Below are positions 34,178-47,138 of a stretch of 64,000 nucleotides of DNA, piece by piece. The notes under the pieces are model-generated. The model saw nothing but the letters and a program-made list of their open reading frames with translations. It was not told the DNA's origin and did not search any database. The stretch's first letter is position 1; the number at the start of each line of letters is the position of its first letter. Position numbers and translations under genes: made by a program. This DNA comes from Nymphaea colorata (Eukaryota; Streptophyta; Magnoliopsida; Nymphaeales; Nymphaeaceae): the NCBI RefSeq assembly GCF_008831285.2, contig NC_045151.1, positions 11,520,571-11,584,570 on the forward strand. Reading direction: 5' to 3'.

Positions 34178-37100
34178 ATGAGAGGAAGGTTGAACCGGTT
34201 GAGACGAATGTTGTCGGACACATGGTTTCTTGAGGACAACCAAGTTAAGACTTGGATTGTCAACTTTGTGTCCCCTGAGATTCAACCTTTTATTCTTCGC
34301 AAGAGGACCGTGAGGGATATGTGGGTTATACTTGAGCAGATGTATGGCCAAAAGAAGAAAGTTGTTCGGGTGTATCAGTTGATGAAGAATGTCTATTCTC
34401 TTCGGCAAGGTGAACAATCTGTAGCATATTTTTTTGCTGCCTTGAAATCTAAGTGGGAGGAACTTGACTACTACTCTGATGATACTTGGAATTGTCCTCA
34501 AGATCAAGTGCGTTATTTAGCCAAAGAATGAGAGAATAAGATATTCCTATTTTTAGCAGGGTTGAATGATGACTTTGAAGGTATAAGGAGTCAAATCCTT
34601 AATTCTGACAGACTACCTAGTATTGAAGATGTTTACTCTCGTGTAGACGCCTTGTTGTTACTGGAAAAAAGGATGATCACATCTCGTATAATGAGAGGTC
34701 TGCCCTTGTTAGCCATGGTCCTGTAGGAGCTGCCCGACCTCCTCGCAAGTCCACTCACTGCAAGAAGACTAGTCATACAGTGAATTTTTATTGGGACCTT
34801 CATCCTGAAAAGAAAAATGGTCGAGGGAAACCTCCTTCTAGTGAAAAGAAATCTACTTCTGATGCTACCAACTCTAGTGGAGGGAAAGCCTCTATCTCAA
34901 TTGAACAGATTCGTGAGCTTCATGCTTATCTAAGTCAGATTGATGTTGGTCAAGCTGAAGTGTCAGATGATGTGAAGGTTAACCATGCTCTAGTCATTTC
35001 TCGTGAAAAAGGTAATTCTTCTATGAAAGAATGGATTGTTGACAATGGTGTCACCCATCATATGACTGACAATCCTAAGTTTTTTCATGAGTATAAGCTA
35101 TCTTCTGGAAAGGAACGTGTTTCTCTTGTCGATGGGTCATTTACCTCTGTGGCAGGAAAAGGAAGTCTTATTTTGTTAAACAAATTTTTAGTGCATGGTG
35201 CCTTACATGTTCCTCATATTCTCTTGCATCTGTTATCTATCAGCAAGATTACTAAGGAGTTGAACTATGAACTCATATTCTCTGTAAAACGTTATGTTTT
35301 GCAGGACTTGGTGACAGGAAAGGGGATTGAGATTGGTTTGGTGTCTGAAGGCTTATATTGACTTCCCATCTATGTGGCCAATGCTCTTATGACAGTAGTT
35401 AGTAGGACCGAGAAAAAGAGAGAAGATTGTCTTCAGTTATTTTTTGTATTGGCATGAATGCCTTGGACATCTCCCTTTTAGAGTTTTGAAACAGTTATTT
35501 CCTAAGGTATGTTCTAGTTTGGACATATCTATGATATCTTGTTATGTTTGTCAGTTTGCTAAATATGTTAGGGCTTCATACGTTGTTTCCAGCAGTAGTG
35601 CTAATAAAGTTTTTTTCTTGATCCATTCTGATGTGTGGGGGCCTTTGAGAATTCATACATGTTATGGTTTTCAGTATTTTATTACATTTATAGATGATTA
35701 CTCATGAATTACATTTGTTTACCTATTGAAAGATCGTAGTGAAGTGTCTCATGTCATAAAGACCTTCATTCTTCTTGTGGAGAACCAATATGGTGGTTAT
35801 GTTAAGACCTTTCGGTTTGATAACACTCGTGAGTATGTATGTCATGTTGTTGAGGATTTCTTTAAAAAAAAAAGGATTGTTCATGAAACGACTTGTAGTT
35901 ATACCCCTCCTCAAAATGGGGTCGCTGAGAGGAAAAATCGTTAGTTGCTTAATGTCACCAGAGCCCTCTTGTTTCAAAAGAATCTTCCTAAACATTATTG
36001 GGGAGATGTTCTTACCAGTGCATACTTGATTAACCGCATGCCTAGTCGTGTGTTAAATGGGCAGACTCCCCACTGTATGCTTCCAGGGAATCGTCAACCC
36101 TTTCACCTCCTCCCTCGTGTCTTTGGGTGTGTTTGCTTCATTCATGATCACAGCCCTAATGTTAAAAAACTTGATCCAAGGTTAATCAAGGGAATATTTG
36201 TTGGGTATCCTCCAACTCAAAAGGGGTATAAATGTCTTGATCCTACCACTGGTCGTGTTTACGTTACCAAGGATGCAACATTCTTGGAACATGTCTCTTA
36301 TTTCGGTGAGAATCCTCTTCAAGGGGAGAAGTCTATGTTAGGGAAAGAGTATTCTCTGAATCAGAAAATTCAGTTTACAAATTTCTTGGAGTATAAGTGG
36401 GAAGAGAGTCCATCGGTTGTTGAGGTCCTTGAACATAAGAGGAATGAAAGGTGTCCACTAGGATGGAAGAGGAATATAGTCGCTTTTTTGGGCAGGTGTA
36501 CTCTAGGCGAAGAGTTGGTACAGATAAGGTGACTGATGGTGAGAATTCTACTCCTAATCTCAATCATACTTCTTCCCTAGATGACCCAAGTCGTACTCAA
36601 AAGAGACTTGTTGAGGAAAACATTCAGACAGAAACTGAAAATGAGGAGCTTCCCTTTGCCCTGAGAAAAGGTGTCAGGTCCTGTACCCAACACCCTATTG
36701 GTAATTTTGTGTCATATTCTAGACTGAGTAAGGATTACAAATGTTTTGTATCGTCTCTTTCTTTGGCTGTGATTCCCAAGACTGTTACAAAGGCTCAGAG
36801 TGATTACAAGTGGACTCATGCTATGCAAGAAGAGATGAAAGCCTTGAGCAGAAACCAGACATAAGAAGTGGTAGAGATCCCTGAAGCCGCCCATCTGGTT
36901 CAATCCAAGTGGGTCTACACCATTAAGTACAAACTAGATGAGAATGTTGAGAGGTACAAAGCTCGCCTGGTTACCAAGGGGTTTAGTCAAAAATATGGGA
37001 TTGACTACTTGGAGACGTTTGCTCTTGTTGCAAAGATAAAGGCTGTTAGAGTTATTATTTCTCTAGCAGTGTTGAAGGAGTGGAAGATGTGCCAACTTGA

Positions 37101-38253
37101 CGTTAAGAATGTTTTTCTTAATGGAGATCTTGAAGAAGAAGTGTATATGTGTATGCCTTCAGGATATGAGAAACCGGGAAAATGTTGTAAACTGAAGAAG
37201 GCTTTGTATGGGCTCATGCAGTCTCCCCGAGCATGGTTTGAACGTCTTAGACTTGTAATGAGACAACATGGCTATAATCAAGAAAACGGATATCATACTC
37301 TGTTTGTACAGAGGAATGAGGGTAAGGTTACTCTCTTGTTAGTCTATGTTGATGATATGATTGTTACAGGTGATGATGAAGATGAAATAAGAAGATTAAA
37401 GGGTTTACTGGCTGCTGAATTTGATCTCAAAGACCTTGGCAAACTAAAATATTTTCTTGGTATTGAAATTTCTAGATCAGGTAAGACCCTTGTGCTAAAT
37501 CAAAGGAAGTATACACTGGATTTACTGAGTGAGACAGAAAAACTAGGGTGTAGACCGGCTTCTACTCCTCTGGATGTTGGACACAAACTTAGTATTAAGG
37601 ATGGAGAACCTCTTTGTGAAAAAGCTAAGGGGAAGTATCAACGTCTAGTTGGAAGATTGATCTACCTTACTCTGAGTAGACCTGATATCACCTTTACTGT
37701 GAATGTGATGAGTCAGTTCATGCACGCGCCTACAAATACTTCCTTGAAGGTTGTGGACAGAATCTTGTGTTACTTGAAGAGAAATGCTGGCAAGGGGCTT
37801 CTATATGTGAAACAAGGGCTGATTGAGATTGAAGGGTATTCAGATGCAGACTGGGCAGGCTGTGTTGATACTAGAAGATCTACTTCAGGGTACTGCGTCT
37901 ACTTGGGGGAAAATCTTGTTGTTTGGAGGAGTAAGAGACAAGATGTTTGTTCCCGCTCAAGTGCAGAGGCTGAATATAGGGCTGTTGCTACTGGAGTGTC
38001 AGAATTACTATGGCTGAAAGTATTACTGACTGATATTGGGATAGAGACGGAATGACCTATGAAGATGTATTGTGATAACAAGTCCGCAATTAATCTAGTC
38101 AACAACCTTGTGTTACATGACCGAACAAAGCATGTCGAGATGGACCGTCACTTCATCCCAGAGAGAATTGATGCCAGAGAGTTGATTCTACCATATATGA
38201 AATCTGAAGACCAAACTGTTGATGTTCTGATTAAAGCCTTACCTGTGACTTAG
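34178..38253 (+). pseudogene. Copia-1 gag-pol remnant
   Basis: Domains in order are gag (34178-34700; WVILEQMYGQKKK, QGEQSVAYFFAALKSKWEEL), protease (about 35025-35110; EWIVDNGVTHHMTD, where the usual DSG is DNG), GAG-pre-integrase (WHECLGHL), integrase (SDVWGPL, FIDDYS, NGVAERKNR; 35444-36532), RT (36868-37600; QLDVKNVFLNGDL, YVDDMIVTGDDED) and RNase H (about 37820-38253; SDADWAGCVDTRRSTSGY). Stops at 34529, 35705, 35942, 36862 and 38053, plus frame changes (for example between 35361 and 35444), prevent expression of a full polyprotein. The 395-residue RT/RNase H stretch at 36868-38055 is the longest intact part. Confidence 0.92.
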
Positions 38254-38313
38254 TTTGAGAGAAATGTATCCAAGTTGAGCATGTTTGATATGTGTGCCCA
38301 ACTTGAGGGGAAG

Positions 38314-38563
38314 TGTTGACGTATGTTGTATTTGGGTCACCTATTCGGTCTGGATCTGGACCCGATCCAGTGTGTTACTATTATGACCCTACTTAACCTG
38401 TGTAAACCCTAATTTTCGGTGTGTGAATAATATTCTAAAAAAGAGAGTGTCTGGTTGCTAGTGGGCACCAGTCCTCCTCACTCGTTGTTTTTCCCTCTTC
38501 TTGAGGGGTTTTTCACATTACATCTTGATCGTTCCTTGTTCCCTCGCTTTTATTGTTTCTACA
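38314..38563 (+). repeat. Copia-1 3' LTR
   Basis: 250 bp, starting TGTTGACGTATGTTG and ending TTGTTTCTACA, followed by the TAGTT target duplication. Confidence 0.93.
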
Positions 38564-38568
38564 TAGTT

Positions 38569-40530
38569 AAATCATGTTTTGATTTGATAGATACTGATGT
38601 TTGGGGACCAGCACCCAGCAACTAAAAAATTTGGGTAGAAATACTTCATTTCTTTCATTGATGATAAGTTTAGAGCTACCTGGATTTATTTTCTGAACAA
38701 GAAAAGTGAAATGCTTCCCATATTCAAACAATTTTATCAATACATAGTTACTCAATGTGACTATGTATTCCTTCACCAAGAAGTGAAGTGCTTCCCATAT
38801 TCTAAGGTATTCCTTCACCAAGAAGTGATACAAATGCTATGATCCTAAAAGGAATAAACTCTATATATCCCATGATGTCAAATTTATGGATGACCAAAGC
38901 ATTCTATACTGAGACTATAGAGGACATTTTCAACCAGAGGGAGAATCCTATACTTTCAATGGACAATGAAAGAACTATAGATATACCCCTTCCGATTGTG
39001 AATGAACATGATTATGTTTTTTAATTACTGAACCTAAAACTATATATACAACATCTGACCTTCTAGCTAGTGGGGAAATAGAAAACAACTCATCTGAAAA
39101 AGCTCAAACCAGAAGAATAAACAGAACAAGGAGACCAGCAAGATATGATGATTCTTACACATATCACGTTCAAAAATCTGACAGTTCTAATGCAGGAACT
39201 AGCTCTAAGATTGAGCCACATACCTATGATCAAGCAAAAGACTCAAGAAAAATGGAGGAAAGCTATGAGCGAAGAATTAGCTGCTCTGAAAGAAAAAAAT
39301 CCAGACTTGGGTACTAGTTGACACACCACATGACAAAAACTGGTCAGATGTAGGAGGACCTACAAAATCAAATATGATAGCAATTGATAAGTGTTGCGCT
39401 ACAAGGCACGACTTGTAGCTGAAGGTTTTACTCAAGATCAGGGCATTGATTATCATGAAACTTTTGCCCTAGTGGCAAAGATGAGTTCTCTAAGAGTTCT
39501 CTAAGAGTGTTATTGTTGGTAGCTGAAATTAAACACTCGAAAATGTTCCAACTTGATGTGAAAATTGTGTTTTTTCATGGGGATTTAGATGAAGAATTCT
39601 ATATGGAATTACTTCCAGGTTTACAAGTTCCAAATGGTACACGACCACTAGTACACAAGCTCAAGAAATCATTATATAGGCTCAAGCAATCACCTAGGGC
39701 ATGATATCAAAAACTGAGCAGAAAACTAATTGAAGGAGGGTACAAAATGATCAGTGTTGATCACTCCATTTTTATAGCAACTACCAACAAAGGAATAGTG
39801 GTAGAAGTTGTGTATGTAGATGATATAATCTCAGCTAGAGAAGATTTGAATTTCATTGAGAAAAATAAGAAAGTGCTAGAGAAGTTCTTTGTGATTAAAG
39901 ACTTGAGAATACTACATCATTTCTTGGGTATGGAAGTATCTCATAAACTTGAAGGCATATTTTTGTGTCAAAATAAATACATTGCAGTCTTTTGCATAAA
40001 ACATGGATGACAAAATGTAGAGAAGATGATACACCAATAGAAGTGAATTTGAAATTGCAGTGTGATGAAGGAGAACCAATATCTGAAAAAGGAAGAGCTT
40101 CGCATTGGGTACTAAGTTACCTAAAAAAAAAAAAAACAGTAAATGTATTATGCTTAAAAGAAACAGTCACTTGAGAGTACATGGGTATATAGATGCTGAT
40201 TGGGCAAGTAATCAAAGTGATAGAAGGTCAACCACAGGTTACTGTTGCTTTGTAGGTGACAACTTAGTGTCCAGGAAAGGCAAAAAAAAGATAGTTGTAA
40301 TCAGATCAAAAGCAGAAAGTGAGTATAGAGATATGGCTCTCATTGTATGTGAACTTTTGTGGATAAAATACTTACTACATGATATGAACATAAGTGTAGA
40401 ACAACCAATGGGAAAAACCTCGTGTTTCATGAAAGAACGAAACATATTGATTGAGGTTGATTGTCACTTCTTAAGAGAAAAGATTCAATCAGGAATAATA
40501 AGAACTCAGCATGTTAACACAAAAGAATAG
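38569..40530 (+). pseudogene. Copia-2 integrase/RT/RNase H remnant
   Basis: The integrase start (DLIDTDVWGPAP) lies at about 38580. RT pieces are at about 39400-39710 ([47 protein letters not shown]) and 39747-40010 (VYVDDIISA, HHFLGMEVSH). RNase H is at about 40165-40530 (YIDADWASNQSDRRSTTGY). Many stops, frame changes and a short duplicated segment near 38760-38830 are present. Most of the integrase after its first motif is missing or unrecognisable. Confidence 0.85.
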
Positions 40531-40633
40531 TTTGAAGATATCCTCACCAAAGGCTGTGGGCAGAGACATCTTCTACAAGCTGAACAACAAGTTAGGCCTT
40601 CAAGAACCAGAAAACCTAACTTGAGGGGGAGAA

Positions 40634-40835
40634 TGTTAAGAATAGCTCTAGAAAAATCGCAGGAAGTCGAAGACGGTTGTAATACAGTTGTCCAACATGA
40701 GCATCTCTCTGTACATAAATGTATGTATATGGTCATGATATAATACCTAATACAATCTGATGTGCACAATAAATAGTGCTTTATGTTCTCAAATCTGCAG
40801 TCTTTGATATTTCTGCTCACTCGTTTCTCTCTGCT
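40634..40835 (+). repeat. Probable Copia-2 3' LTR
   Basis: It begins TGTTAAGAATAGC immediately after a polypurine tract and has an AATAAA signal at about 40769. The right boundary is a guess (possible ...TGCTCA end) because no 5' partner LTR was found. Confidence 0.55.
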
Positions 40836-41231
40836 ACTTTACCTTCTTGGTTAGGGTTCCACAGAGTTCTAAGAGCTGTCTTCACCTTGATAGTGTATTC
40901 AACTGACAACCCTCTTAAAATATGCATAACCAAATCTTCTTTGTCAACAGGTTTTGAAGCCCTTTTTGATTGATGGGTTAGCATCTTCGCTTTATAAAAA
41001 TATCCATCTATCATAGAAGTTCCTTTTCAAACTCTACAACTGTTTACTTAGTTGCATGACACATGACCAAGAGTGGCAGCATGTCGCACTTAGCATGTTC
41101 CAAACTTTATAAAATGTTTTAAGCCCCATTACTTGGGCATGGACCGATTTAGCCAAGGATGAAATAAGGCAACTTAAAAGCAATTGATCATGACACACCC
41201 ATGAAGTATAGCCAGGATTAAGTTTCTCCAC
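40817..41231 (-). pseudogene. Antisense copia gag fragment
   Basis: On the minus strand, NPGYTSWVCHDQLLLSCLIS and KSVHAQVMGLKTFYKVWN resemble the copia gag core. After a frame break, DGYFYKAKMLTHQ and DKEDLVMHILRGLSVEYTI continue it in the expected gag order. Orientation is opposite to Copia-2, so it is a separate insertion or rearranged piece. No LTR, protease or RT accompanies it. Confidence 0.75.
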
Positions 41232-41239
41232 ATTATTTT

Positions 41240-42985
41240 TCTCTAAAATGCTTAGGAGGGCAGGCCGGTGCCATCAACGAATCCATATACATCATATGTT
41301 CTTAACATGGGAACACATTGCAACTCCCATTGCAAAAAATTATCTGTATTTAATTTGACATTAAGAAAGTGCTAAATATTCAACAGAGCTTGACCAAAAG
41401 ATTGGGTACTTAGCTGGTTGGATGCTGCCGGCTGAGAAGGCTCCATGACATCAGAAAAAAACTGAATGCTGATGGAAGGGGAAGCTTCAAAGGACACAAA
41501 TGACAGCCCTGATCCTAACAGGATTGACTACTTTGTGTCTCCTTTTTGTCCCTCCAAACAGGGGGTTGATGTGGTTACGTCATTTGGCCTACATCTCAGA
41601 AAGGGGGGGGGGGGGGGGGGGGCTATCTAACATCTTTTTTTACAGTTGGCGCCACATCTTTTGATGTTATTTCATGTTGTGATCGCTTAAACAAATGACT
41701 TGGTAATCCAACAAATACCGGCTCTAACATTGTTACAGCATGGCTCACAAAACTAACATGTGTTGAATATGGTGGATCCACCTGCCTTGTGGTCTGCTTT
41801 TATTTGTACCTCAAAATGCTTGCGAGCTAGGTCAACTAATAGCATGATAGATGGGCATATAAATGCCTAAAGTATTTTCAAAAGGCGGGCAGGGGCCATG
41901 GCCCTCCCTCAGATTTTGAAAATGTAAAAATTTACATGTTCAAATTTTCAAAAATTTCACTCCCCTTTTAATGTTGGCCTTCTCTTACCTATGATTGTTC
42001 GGCTTCAGAAGACAAAAATTCTCTCTCTGCCCGAGTCTTCAATTTATAATTGTTTTCACGTCCATCCCTCACACATGAGTGTTACAATATAAATTCCCAA
42101 CTCCAGTACTAACTGTAATAACCATAATAATTTGACCCAAAAACGATCTATGTGCTTGATATGCAGATTCCTGCACCTTGCTGCATCTTCTGTTCAAACT
42201 ACAAAAAAGGATACACGACCAAGAAAACTAACAGTGCGACGAATGATCATATAAGTGCCTAAATTTTTTTCAAAATCTTTAATCTAAGGCTATCTTCATG
42301 TTCAACAACACGCACTCAGACTGTTATAACCTACCTGTCTGAAGGAATAACACACATCTGGGCGTATCCATATACAGGTATCGGTGTTGACCTTGACTCG
42401 TATATCAACTTGATAACCCAAGCTAGAACCGACTAGAATGTGAAATATGGCATATCCTAACCGGCCCCATAGCTGGTGTTAGCATGACAACCCAAAAGGG
42501 ATATGAAACAGAACAACAGTCAGCAGGGAATCTAGAAATTTAAATCCTTGAAGATTTCTTGAAATTTTCAGTCCTTCCCACATACTAATGGTGTTCCAAA
42601 GAATCTTGGCAAAAATTTACCTGAATGCTTGGTTAGGAGAATCTTGACCTTTCTACTGGTTCCTTCAATTCAACACCAAGACAATTACAAACATTGGACA
42701 CAGTAGTAATGACATTTAAGTACAGATGGACATCAACCTTTCTCATAATCCTAGATTACTGAACTATTCTCAAATATATTCCCATATTTATGATGTTATA
42801 GACATGATAAAAATGCCTCTTATGTAAGCAGTTCTGATACATCTTCCAGTCTCCATTTCATTAAAAAAGGCTAAACCAGCACTCGTTCATTTTTATATGG
42901 TACAAAAACACAATAATAAAAAGAGCACAGATGATGAAAGAAACTAAAAACTGTCCATATCTAACTACTATGATATATATAGATT
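41240..42985. other. Gene-free stretch with a poly(G) run
   Basis: No gene was recognised. It contains a run of about 20 G at 41603-41622 and a decayed dispersed repeat at about 41885-41990 (CAGGGGCCATGGCC). The right-hand end is the presumed 3' UTR of the receptor kinase on the minus strand. Confidence 0.55.
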
Positions 42986-42991
42986 AAAAAT

Positions 42992-45900
42992 TTAAAACCT
43001 TATTTCATGGACATCATCGTCACCAATGCTTCGTGAATGTTGAAATATTGTGTGTGTATCACTGTAGGGCAAGTGACTTCCCTCGGTTATCGTACTTGTG
43101 GTTACTGGTGTAGTTTGGTAGTTATCAGAACCTGTGGTTGCAGTCATCTTGGATGTGGATGCATTGGTATCAATTGTGCTGCTTATATCCTGGAAGTGCC
43201 AATCAGTAAGATATGCAGGCCTTGATGTTGCAGCGCTCACTTCTATGTCACCTGACAACATGGCAATGGCACGAGACATGCGTGGACGTAGTGATGCCGA
43301 TGCTTGTGTGCACAAAAGGGCAACTCTAATCACTCGGAGAGCTTCTTCTTTATCGTATACAGTTAGAGTTGGATCCACCAATTTCAAGTGGCTATTGTTT
43401 TCATGTAAATGCCAGGCCTGCAAAATTGTAAAACACTATAAAGAATTCACTGAACAATATAGGCTAAATCATGGTACTCTCCATTTGTTATTTTAATTTC
43501 ATGGACATTTTTTAAAGGAGCCATTATTTTCAAGAAAATGACTAACAATTTTTTTTAAAAAAAAAAAAGGAAAGAAGAACCGAAAGAGGATGGCATTGGA
43601 GAAACAGTAGAAAAGGTCTCTAGGTGACCCTTACCCATTCCAGAAGATATATCTCCTTTTGGTCTAAACTAGTGTCTGCATTAGGCCTTCCACTAATAAT
43701 CTCAAGAGCAAGAACCCCAAATCCGTACACATCCGCCTTTTCAGTTAAATGTCCACGCATTGCATATTCTGGTGCAAGATATCCACTTCAAAAGTTTCCA
43801 AAAGTATAGACGATGAGATAGACGAAGGGAAATTTACTTTCGATGGCAAAAATTTGAGTTGAATATTTCAAAGAGGACAAAGAAAGAACTTACACTGTTC
43901 CCGCAACTCTTGTGCTAAGGTGTGATTTGGTATCATCGTAAAGCTTGGCCATACCAAAATCAGAAATTTTTGGATTAAGCTCAGCGTCAAGTAGAATATT
44001 GCTTGCTTTGACATCCCTATGTACAATTTTTACCCCAGATCCTTCATGAAGATAAGCAAGTGCTCGAGCAGTTCCCAAACAGATGCGAAAGCGAGCAGGC
44101 CAATTCAAATTCAGTCCCTTGTTTCCTTTAAGGAAAGAAAAACATCGAATTGGTGTTAGCAAACATTTAAATGGCAAGCCAATAGGGCTCTTGGTAATCA
44201 TTTCAATCAAAGGAATATTGGAATTGGTGACCACATGCAAAGTGATTGGAGCCATCAGCTTTTGATGTGATCATACCTTTCAGGAATCAGCACTCAAGCA
44301 TGTTCATAGTTGATCATTCGGATGAATGGATTTATTTTTTGCAGAATGTCACCAAATTCTCCTAGTTCTCAAAGGTTCAATTGGTGCAGAAACAGAGAGT
44401 ATTTCGATGATAAGAAAGGTGTCATTTACCCGTGCTAACTATGTTCATTAGTTCCATATATGAGTATGGTAATGCATGCATGTTAGATGGTAAATGAAAG
44501 CACTAGCATAGAAACGACTCTGTGTAGACAAACTTACTCATGCTACTTTCTAATACAAATCCACAAAAAATTATCGATGTGTTGGTCCAGAGCAACAGGC
44601 AGAAGATGTCCCAACTTGCATGAAATACGTACCAAAGAGAACTTGATCAAGGCTTTTGTTTTCAAGATACTCATAGACTAGGAGATATTTATCCCCCTCG
44701 AGGCAACATCCATGCAACTTCACAAGGTTTCTGTGTTTCACTGCAGAAATGGTCGCGATTTCAGTGAGGAACTGACTCTTTCCTTGAAGTGATGCTGCTG
44801 AAAGTTGCTTCACAGCCACAACCCTCCCATCTGAAAGTGTGCCCTGTGCAGCAGAGTAGCTTAAGTTTTCTGGTAATTAGGATTGATGACACCAACAAAA
44901 GCACACATGCAGATGCAACTACAGGAGTATTTGTATGAGATAGAAACCCCTTTCTTCTTTCTTATCAAAGCAAGCTTTGGCATTAGGTTAACGTATAATT
45001 ACTAGATTTATCAACGTAAAATTCAAAGGACAAGTTCAAAATGTATGGATGCCAATGGCAGATCTCAATGGAGTCAAGTTGGCATTGAGTGGGACAGGAT
45101 CTGATATCTTGAAGCAGATAGCAATAACCAACTTAATGGCAATCCTAATTGTTCTGATCAGTCAAGTCATCTATCTTTCAGTGCCACAGTGCAAGTGAGA
45201 AAAGAAGCAGATGACATGCTTATATATAGGCCTGGGCACCCTGCCGGGCCGGCCCGACACCCAGAACCCGAGCCCAGACCTGGCCCGGCTCAGCCCTGTT
45301 AAAATAAAAAATATATTTTAAATGTAAAATAATATATAAATATAATTATTCGTAATAAAATATATATATCAATAAAAATAATATTCATAAAATATATCGG
45401 GCCGTATCAGGCCGGTCGGGCCAACCCGAGCCTGCTCGTTAAGTATCCTTTTATGAAGCTTATCCTTCTAGATATTTCCGTTATTTATTAGTCACATTAG
45501 ATTTAGTCTGTGCTATATTCTAGCATTAACCAAAATTATTCTATTATTACTTTTTGGCATTTATTTATTTTTTTAGTAAGGATGGAACTAAAAACCAGCC
45601 GAGTGTCTCTCATGAGCCAGCATGGCCTCCATTTTTCTGTTTCTTTTAGTTTCAGAAAACCACTGAAGTTGGTGCAAGCATGAAAATAAGTGATAAGCTA
45701 TGCACATAGGATCACATCTAGAATGCAATGTAATGACTATAGGGTAGCTTCCACTCGAGTGTTTATGCATCCTTATGCACTTTCATGCATATAAGCCTGT
45801 TTGTGACCTATGTACCTGATATACTGGTCCAAATCCCCCTTCTCCTAACTTGTTTGCAGCATTGAAATCGTTTGTTCCAACCTGTAGTTCAGCATAGCTA

Positions 45901-47138
45901 AATATATTTGGTTTCACACCTGTTCCTGAGAGCTCTGATTCACAAGTAAGAAGTCAGATTGCAGAACAACCACACATCCTTAGTGTAAAGAAATTTAGCA
46001 TACATGGATGCATTACTTAAAGCACTGACTTTTGCAACTCGATAACAAGCTTACTCTGCATGCCTAACTATCTAATATTTGATGCACCTGTTCAGATTGA
46101 TTATCCTTACTCCTTAGCAAAAGATTCAATCCCTAGTCAAAGTTTTAATCATATTACCTGCATTTGCATTTTGAAGGTGGAGCCTCCTTTTTCTCTGTCG
46201 CAAAACAAAAATTACCAGAAGGAAAGTAATTATAACCACTCCAGCGGCAACAGAAATTCCAATGACAGCACTTGTTGCCTTTTTCTTTCTGAAGCACATG
46301 CCTGGTGGGCGATTGCAAACAGTTGGCACAAAATCTGCATCATGATATGACACTGTCAGAAATTTCCAAAAATGACATTTTCTACTATTATTGAGCTTCC
46401 TACATTTCCATAAATTACCTGGAGTAACACTAATTGCTGAAATAGATGGCCCATAAGTTCCTTGAGCAGGGATGCAGCACGTTCCCTTTCCAGCCCAGTA
46501 AAGGTGAATTTCGAGGAAGTTATGAGATACATTGGCCGTAAAGTTCAATGAAACAGCTCTAAATGAAACTCCACCTGCCTGCCTTCTTATGTCAAAATCT
46601 TTAAGCACCAAGTTTCCCTTCAAAAGATAGAGTTTCAAACTAAGATTTCCATCTTATTATAGGAAACTTGGGTAATTTCTAATTTACACTATACATATAT
46701 ACATCATATATAAGGAAAAAGGGGTGGGGGGGAGAGAGTTAACATTATTCATGATACATACTTGAACATAAATATCAAAAATACGCCTTCCAACACTTTG
46801 CCAAATAGGTGAATCTGGGAAAACTGATTCAGCAAATAGAAGATTCACTGTGTAGTTTCCGTTTTGGAGGCCAAGTCCATAATATCGCAATGAAACTGGA
46901 GATAGCCTTGCAGTTTGGAATAAGTTCGAATCTAATGTGTTGGTAAATTGTGATGAGCTGTTCTGCGTAAACTGAGCATTATTGTTAGCAAGAAACATCC
47001 CATTGTTACTCACTGCCCATCTCTCTGTGTTGATCATATAATATGATGAAGCACCAAGATCCTCATTCTCTCCATCAAACACTATGCCAGTTGAAGATGT
47101 AATCTGTGGACCACCACATTTAATTGCAAATGAAGAAT
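42992..47138 (-). CDS. Malectin-type receptor-like kinase (LRR VIII-2 class), 3' part
   Basis: Eight minus-strand exons with consistent phases: 46762-47138, 46419-46617, 46158-46334, 45816-45934, 44633-44843, 43894-44125, 43635-43785 and 42992-43417. They give 629 residues plus stop. The malectin domain is residues about 1-191 ([40 protein letters not shown]). The transmembrane helix at about 212-234 ([20 protein letters not shown]) is followed by RQRKRR. The kinase follows, with glycine loop [19 protein letters not shown] lysine, [22 protein letters not shown] and [20 protein letters not shown]. All catalytic residues are present. The class normally has a signal peptide and leucine-rich repeats ahead of the malectin domain; these are not found to the right, where the copia nest lies. 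This fits either a very long intron or a gene that lost its N-terminus. Confidence 0.9.
45230..45445. repeat. GC-ended, AT-cored MITE-like repeat, copy 3
   Basis: The left end GGCCTGGGCACCCTGCCGGG and right end CGGGCCAACCCGAGCCTGCT enclose an AT core. It lies inside the intron between the glycine-loop exon and the next kinase exon of the receptor kinase. Same family as 7205 and 20222. Confidence 0.65.

Larger units (their letters stand above)
32910..38563 (+). mobile_element. Ty1/copia LTR retrotransposon (Copia-1), full-length but dead
   Basis: It has 5' LTR 32910-33162, primer-binding site 33163-33174 (TGGTATCAGAGC, initiator-Met type), gag, protease, integrase, RT and RNase H in copia order, a polypurine tract just before 38314 (GAGGGGAAG), and 3' LTR 38314-38563. 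The 5-bp target duplication TAGTT flanks it (32905-32909 and 38564-38568). The LTRs differ at roughly one position in ten by eye, so it is not recent. Its LTR is related to that of the fragment at 58022-58275. Confidence 0.93.
32760..40835 (+). mobile_element. Old Ty1/copia element (Copia-2), split by Copia-1
   Basis: The left piece (about 32760-32909) encodes a decayed GAG-pre-integrase segment (WHY*VVHPS) running up to FDSEHVV. The right piece (from 38564) continues KSCFDLIDTDVWGPAP, so removing the inserted element and one TAGTT restores one continuous reading. RT and RNase H follow to 40530, then a polypurine tract (GAGGGGGAGAA) and an LTR from 40634. The 5' LTR and gag were not recognised to the left. 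It is heavily mutated. Confidence 0.8.

Noticed and set aside
35723-35995. Antisense open frames opposite copia pol regions (for example 35723-35995, 53414-53761, 56803-57150)
   Set aside because: They are shadows of integrase and RT coding on the other strand.
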